64,000 nucleotides of DNA, from positions 1,137,001 through 1,201,000 of the forward strand of contig JAIUJO010000145.1 in the NCBI GenBank assembly GCA_023846275.1. Reading direction: 5' to 3'. Below the pieces are notes generated by a model that saw only the letters and a list, made by a program, of their open reading frames with translations, had not been told where the DNA came from and made no database searches. A program made the translations under genes and the position numbers. This document shows, piece after piece, positions 60,801 through 64,000 of this stretch; the first letter of the stretch is position 1, and the number at the start of each line of letters is the position of its first letter. The DNA is from Vanilla planifolia. Lineage: Eukaryota > Streptophyta > Magnoliopsida > Asparagales > Orchidaceae.

Positions 60801-62766
60801 CTACATCCTTCTTATTGGTTCCCTACCACGCTTCACCGAATTACTTCGTCTTCTTTCAAATGCTCGGTCTCGTCGATCACTACTACGATACCTTCGTGAA
60901 AAACTATTGTTTATAGGTCCATTAGGAATAAGTGCCTCAAACCTCCAAGTGTTTCCCATGTTCCTCCTCCTTCTCGGCTGGGCGATCATCCATGGCCCGT
61001 ACCCATCTCTAGCCTCATACTCTTGATCTTTAAAAACAGTCTTCCCATTTCCTTGAACTCCAGATTTTTGAGATTGATTAACTTCAGACAGAACAGCATT
61101 CGGGGCCACCAAGCTTGCGGTGCTACCGAAAGGCGCATCCGCGTCGCGCACAACCACGCACGATGGGGAGACCCTGCGTGCCAGTGTACCCATGCGCGAG
61201 GATCCCTCGCCAACAACCAAGTCACACCCGCCGCAGTGCGCATTCTGTGTTGTAGCATCAAGACCGCGCGCACGCGCCAAGTCCAGTATAGCATCTGCAC
61301 TCACCAAAACATCCCCTGAGTCATCGAAGCATCAAGCGTAGCCATCTTAGCTGAATCATAGTTAGGAGCAGCAGATAGATTCTGTTTCGGAACTTTGCAG
61401 TGCTGTGCCAAGTGGCCAACAAGTCCACACGAAAAACACATCTTAGGCAGCCCTTCGTACTTAAAAGATTGATATGTCCTTCCAAGCTACCCACTTAACC
61501 ACATCCTCAGGAGAAGTGGCTGAGAAAGGTCCATGCGAACACAAACTCTAACAAATGACGATCTTTGAAGGTCACCAGTGCATCCATCCAACAAAATGGG
61601 GTCGCCAAGCATCTTGGCAATCCGAATGATGTTCTCTATATCCCAATAAATAAGTGGAAGTGAAGGAAACCTTACCCATACAGGGGCACACATAGCCACA
61701 TTAGAGCTAGGGCTGAAGTTAGGAGTCCATGCGTCAAGTCTCATTGCTTGTCGAGCAACCTGTCACGGCCCACCTAGCCACACTTTGTTCCTGTCCTCCA
61801 TATTATCAAAATGCAAGCAAAAACATCCAGAAGGCAAGTCCAGAATACGGAAGTTGCTAAAATGTCCCCATCTCCTTAATGAAATCCGATGAATCACGTG
61901 AAAAGGGAGAGTACCCCCATAAACACGACCGACAAGGTCAAATCTATGAAACTGTTTGTGGCGAAGAGAAACCTCTGCTGACATAACAATAACATTATCT
62001 TCAAAATACTTCGGAGTTGAATCAGCACGCTCCTTGATATCAATAATTGCAGGACGAATGAAAGAGGCCACCCCCACTTTCAACAAATCGCTATTTTGGG
62101 TCAAGGCATCCTTAAAGCTGACCTTAGGCACCAGCACATTACCCTCCTCATTCGCAGTATTTTGCTTAGCAGAGCTAGACTTATCACCCGCACACGGCAC
62201 ACACAGATCAGCAGCACCCCGCGGGGACTGCTTAGTAGCGACATCGCCACCCACGGGGTGCGACGCACCCGCGCGATCATAAGGCGTCATCTGAGAGCCA
62301 GGGTGCGCTCAAACATCATCAAATTCACCTGCCGCGCCAACAACACCCCAAGCACCAGGTTGCAGAGGGGGCGTGCTCACCGCCGCATCAACCAAACACC
62401 TCGGCAGAGAGCTCGTGCGCACGGGCGAGGATATCCTCGGCAAAGGCGCACCATCAACATGAAAAGTGCGCGCATTAGTCAGCATCATGGAGTCCGCACC
62501 ATCAACCATCTCAGTACCCTCCTCATAAACTTTAGCATCAACGGTGGCCGCAACACCACTTGCGGTGCCAGCAGAACTTGAGCATTCCCCAATAGAGGCA
62601 TTCAATGAAATCTCTTGAAGTAAATGGGCGGAATCCCCTTAGATCACTGACATGCCGAGAACAACACTTTTTTTCTAGCATCCCCATCAATCATAATGGC
62701 ATCCTCATAGTCCATAGCAGCCTGCTTAGGTTTTTTATTACTCTTCTTGACCTTAGACCCAGCCAT
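60801..62766 (-). pseudogene. LINE-B ORF1: DUF4283-type protein with zinc knuckle
   Basis: The ATG at 62,766 opens MAGSKVKKSNKK. A TGA about 40 codons later breaks the frame. The middle (62,290-61,763, then 61,744-61,487) matches the DUF4283 core of plant LINE ORF1, with FHRFDLVGRVYGG, NFRILDLPSGCF, IYWDIENIIRI and a CVRMDLSQPL stretch. A complete CCHC knuckle CFSCGLVGHLAQHC is at 61,397-61,438. The basic tail has YGPWMIAQPRRRR near 61,000 and ends Arg-rich at 60,801. Single stops at about 61,763 and 61,487 and frame changes make it non-functional. Live relatives bind element RNA and help target-primed copying. Confidence 0.88.
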
Positions 62767-63565
62767 AATCAGACTTCAGATAATCCTCACAGCACACAGC
62801 AGTCAAAAGGATCACAGCACAAGTAGGTCAGCAAGGAAACACAAAGCACCAAGGGATGAATAACAATCACAGCAGTCTAATAAGCATCAACCACACACAA
62901 CCCAAGAGCCTACAAGAAGGGGTTAGTACAGCAAAAAATCGAATGGAGCAATAAACACAACACAAAACCACAACAACACATAGCAGCACAGCACAAGCAC
63001 AAGCACAGCCAACCACAGCAATGCAGCAGCATCCCGCAACCCTGCAGCAGCGAGCCACCCACAGAGGGTAGCAAGGAGAGCCTGTATTAATTCAAATTGC
63101 ACCCAGCAATGAAATAGGACACCCCCACAGCAAGATCACAAGCAGCACAATTACATCATAATGGGGGAATCAGCACAGCCAAATCACAACAGGAGGCCAC
63201 GAGCACAAGCAGAGTGCCTCGCGCGCCGGCAAATGCGCCCGCGCTCACGCGCGGGCGGAATAACAGAAAGGCGCACCCTGGTAAGTTGTCTCGCAGAGCA
63301 CATGGGTTTTTAATCCAATTCCAGCGGAAGCGCGCGTGACCGATAATTGAAATTTGAAAGTCCCGCCTCTAGGTCATCTTCAACCTCGCGACGCATCGTG
63401 AATGTACAGTAAACCCTAGAGTTCAAGTTTGCAGAAATACCTCAGAGCGTGCACATTAAGTACGAGAAAAACAAGGAGCTCCAGATCCTGACGCTCCCAA
63501 GTGCCCGAGCTTTAGATGCAGGGAAAAACGCAATAGCGAAGAATGCGCAGAGGGTCCGCATAGAG
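62767..63565 (-). other. LINE-B 5' leader
   Basis: About 800 bp upstream of ORF1 with higher GC content. The part at 63,220-63,260 is a CG-rich patch (GCGCGCCGG, CGCGCGGGCGG). The part at 62,900-63,060 is rich in CACA/AGCA low-complexity text. The edge at ~63,565 is set by the abrupt change to AT-rich DNA. An internal promoter is expected in such leaders but no motif is certain. Confidence 0.6.
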
Positions 63566-63905
63566 TAATAAAACTTGTATTTTCAAACTAAAATATGTAT
63601 AAAAATAGATAAGAATTTGTGCCATAATTGCATGGAAATTACAAGTTTAAACAAGCTATCGTTAAAGATTTAGAAATATATTTTTTGTGGGATAAGCAAC
63701 TTCACAAATAAAATTTTTATTGGTACCGAAGTTAGTCACTTAAGCCATCAAAATTTTATTAACTATTTTTTTTATAACCATGCTCCAATAAACTCAAACA
63801 ACTACAACTAACCTTGAGATTTAGATGATATAATACTAAGCTAAACAAAGGATTATCAAATATTTAGCTTGACTATGTGATCATCACATCAAAATATACA
63901 AAACA
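63566..63905 (-). repeat. Old Sirevirus-type LTR relic, right piece
   Basis: The end at 63,868-63,905 reads AGCTTGACTATGTGATCATC then ACATCAAAATATACAAAACA, which lines up with the end of the young copia LTR: AGCTTGGTTTTGTAATTATC then ACATCAAAGGGTACAACA. Upstream similarity is weaker. Together with 46,850-47,346 it would form one old LTR cut by LINE-B. Confidence 0.6.
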
Positions 63906-64000
63906 AATTGTTATAAATATCAATTATTAGTATCTCAAAAAATTTGCAGACAAAATAATAAAAAAATATTAAAATAAATATACATTATTTTTTTCAAAAA
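63906..64000. other. AT-rich end of window
   Basis: No feature seen. If the old LTR were a 3' LTR, a purine tract should follow here on the minus strand, but none is visible. Confidence 0.3.

Larger units (their letters stand above)
47347..63565 (-). mobile_element. LINE-B, plant L1-type retrotransposon split by a copia insertion
   Basis: Minus-strand LINE with leader (63,565-62,767), ORF1 (62,766-60,801), a long intercistronic region with a minisatellite, and ORF2 (60,096-47,393, interrupted by the copia element at 48,265-56,820). It ends in a short 3' tail and 12 A residues (plus-strand T at 47,347-47,358). Without the copia insert it is about 7.7 kb. It is GC-rich compared with its surroundings. 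I found no clear target duplication, perhaps because the host LTR flanks have eroded. Many single-base stops break the frames. Confidence 0.92.

Noticed and set aside
47347-63565. Target site duplication for LINE-B
   Set aside because: I compared the bases beside the poly(T) at 47,346 with those after 63,565 and found no convincing repeat.

Overview
The window looks like intergenic heterochromatin from a flowering-plant nuclear genome. It is very AT-rich and has no intact host gene, no tRNA or rRNA gene, no CRISPR array and no bacterial-style operon that I can recognise. Everything identifiable is transposable-element material at several stages of decay. The evidence for a plant is a Ty1/copia element of the Sirevirus type (initiator-Met tRNA primer site, repeated GGGGGAG purine tracts, long CpG-rich LTRs), plant L1-type LINEs whose second ORF ends in an RNase H domain, and a Ty3/gypsy relic with a chromodomain-like tail. 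I cannot name the species.

Layout, left to right. 1-4,000: scraps of old copia elements, namely a pol C-terminus on the plus strand, a possible purine tract and LTR start at 1,428-1,444, and two decayed copies of a minus-strand reverse transcriptase. 5,931-9,757: a badly eroded plus-strand LTR element with two ~1.5-kb LTRs around only ~0.77 kb. 11,700-18,375: LINE-A, a minus-strand LINE with a broken ORF1 and ORF2. 18,400-30,000: AT-rich sequence with three short repeat features (two tandem duplications and one copy of a dispersed repeat). 29,990-30,420: a tandem duplication and a Ty3/gypsy RT scrap. 32,812-37,367: an internally deleted Ty3/gypsy element with two ~370-bp LTRs. 37,400-46,850: AT-rich, with one probable LINE RT scrap near 43 kb.

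The right quarter is the best preserved part and is a three-layer nest. The outer layer is an old, AT-eroded Sirevirus-type LTR, seen as two pieces at 46,850-47,346 and 63,566-63,905. Inserted in it is LINE-B (47,347-~63,565, minus strand). Inserted inside the zinc-binding part of LINE-B ORF2 is a complete copia element (48,265-56,820, minus strand) with TG...CA LTRs of 1,813 and 1,811 bp, a perfect 5-bp target duplication (ATATG), primer site, four purine tracts, gag and pol. By eye the two LTRs differ at roughly 35 positions (about 2%), so this insertion is much younger than its surroundings. Its reading frames still carry two stop codons, a frameshift and a mutated zinc knuckle.

None of the elements seems able to move by itself. 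LINE-A has lost the YADD of its RT and two RNase H acidic residues. LINE-B keeps YADD but has lost the motif A aspartate. The gypsy relic has lost protease, RT and RNase H. I did not find a new gene system. The most unusual points are the nesting history, a 27-bp minisatellite between ORF1 and ORF2 of LINE-B that keeps a reading frame open, the eroded short-internal LTR element at 5.9-9.8 kb, a nearly perfect 106-bp tandem duplication in otherwise eroded DNA, and long A-rich and T-rich blocks that switch strand abruptly.
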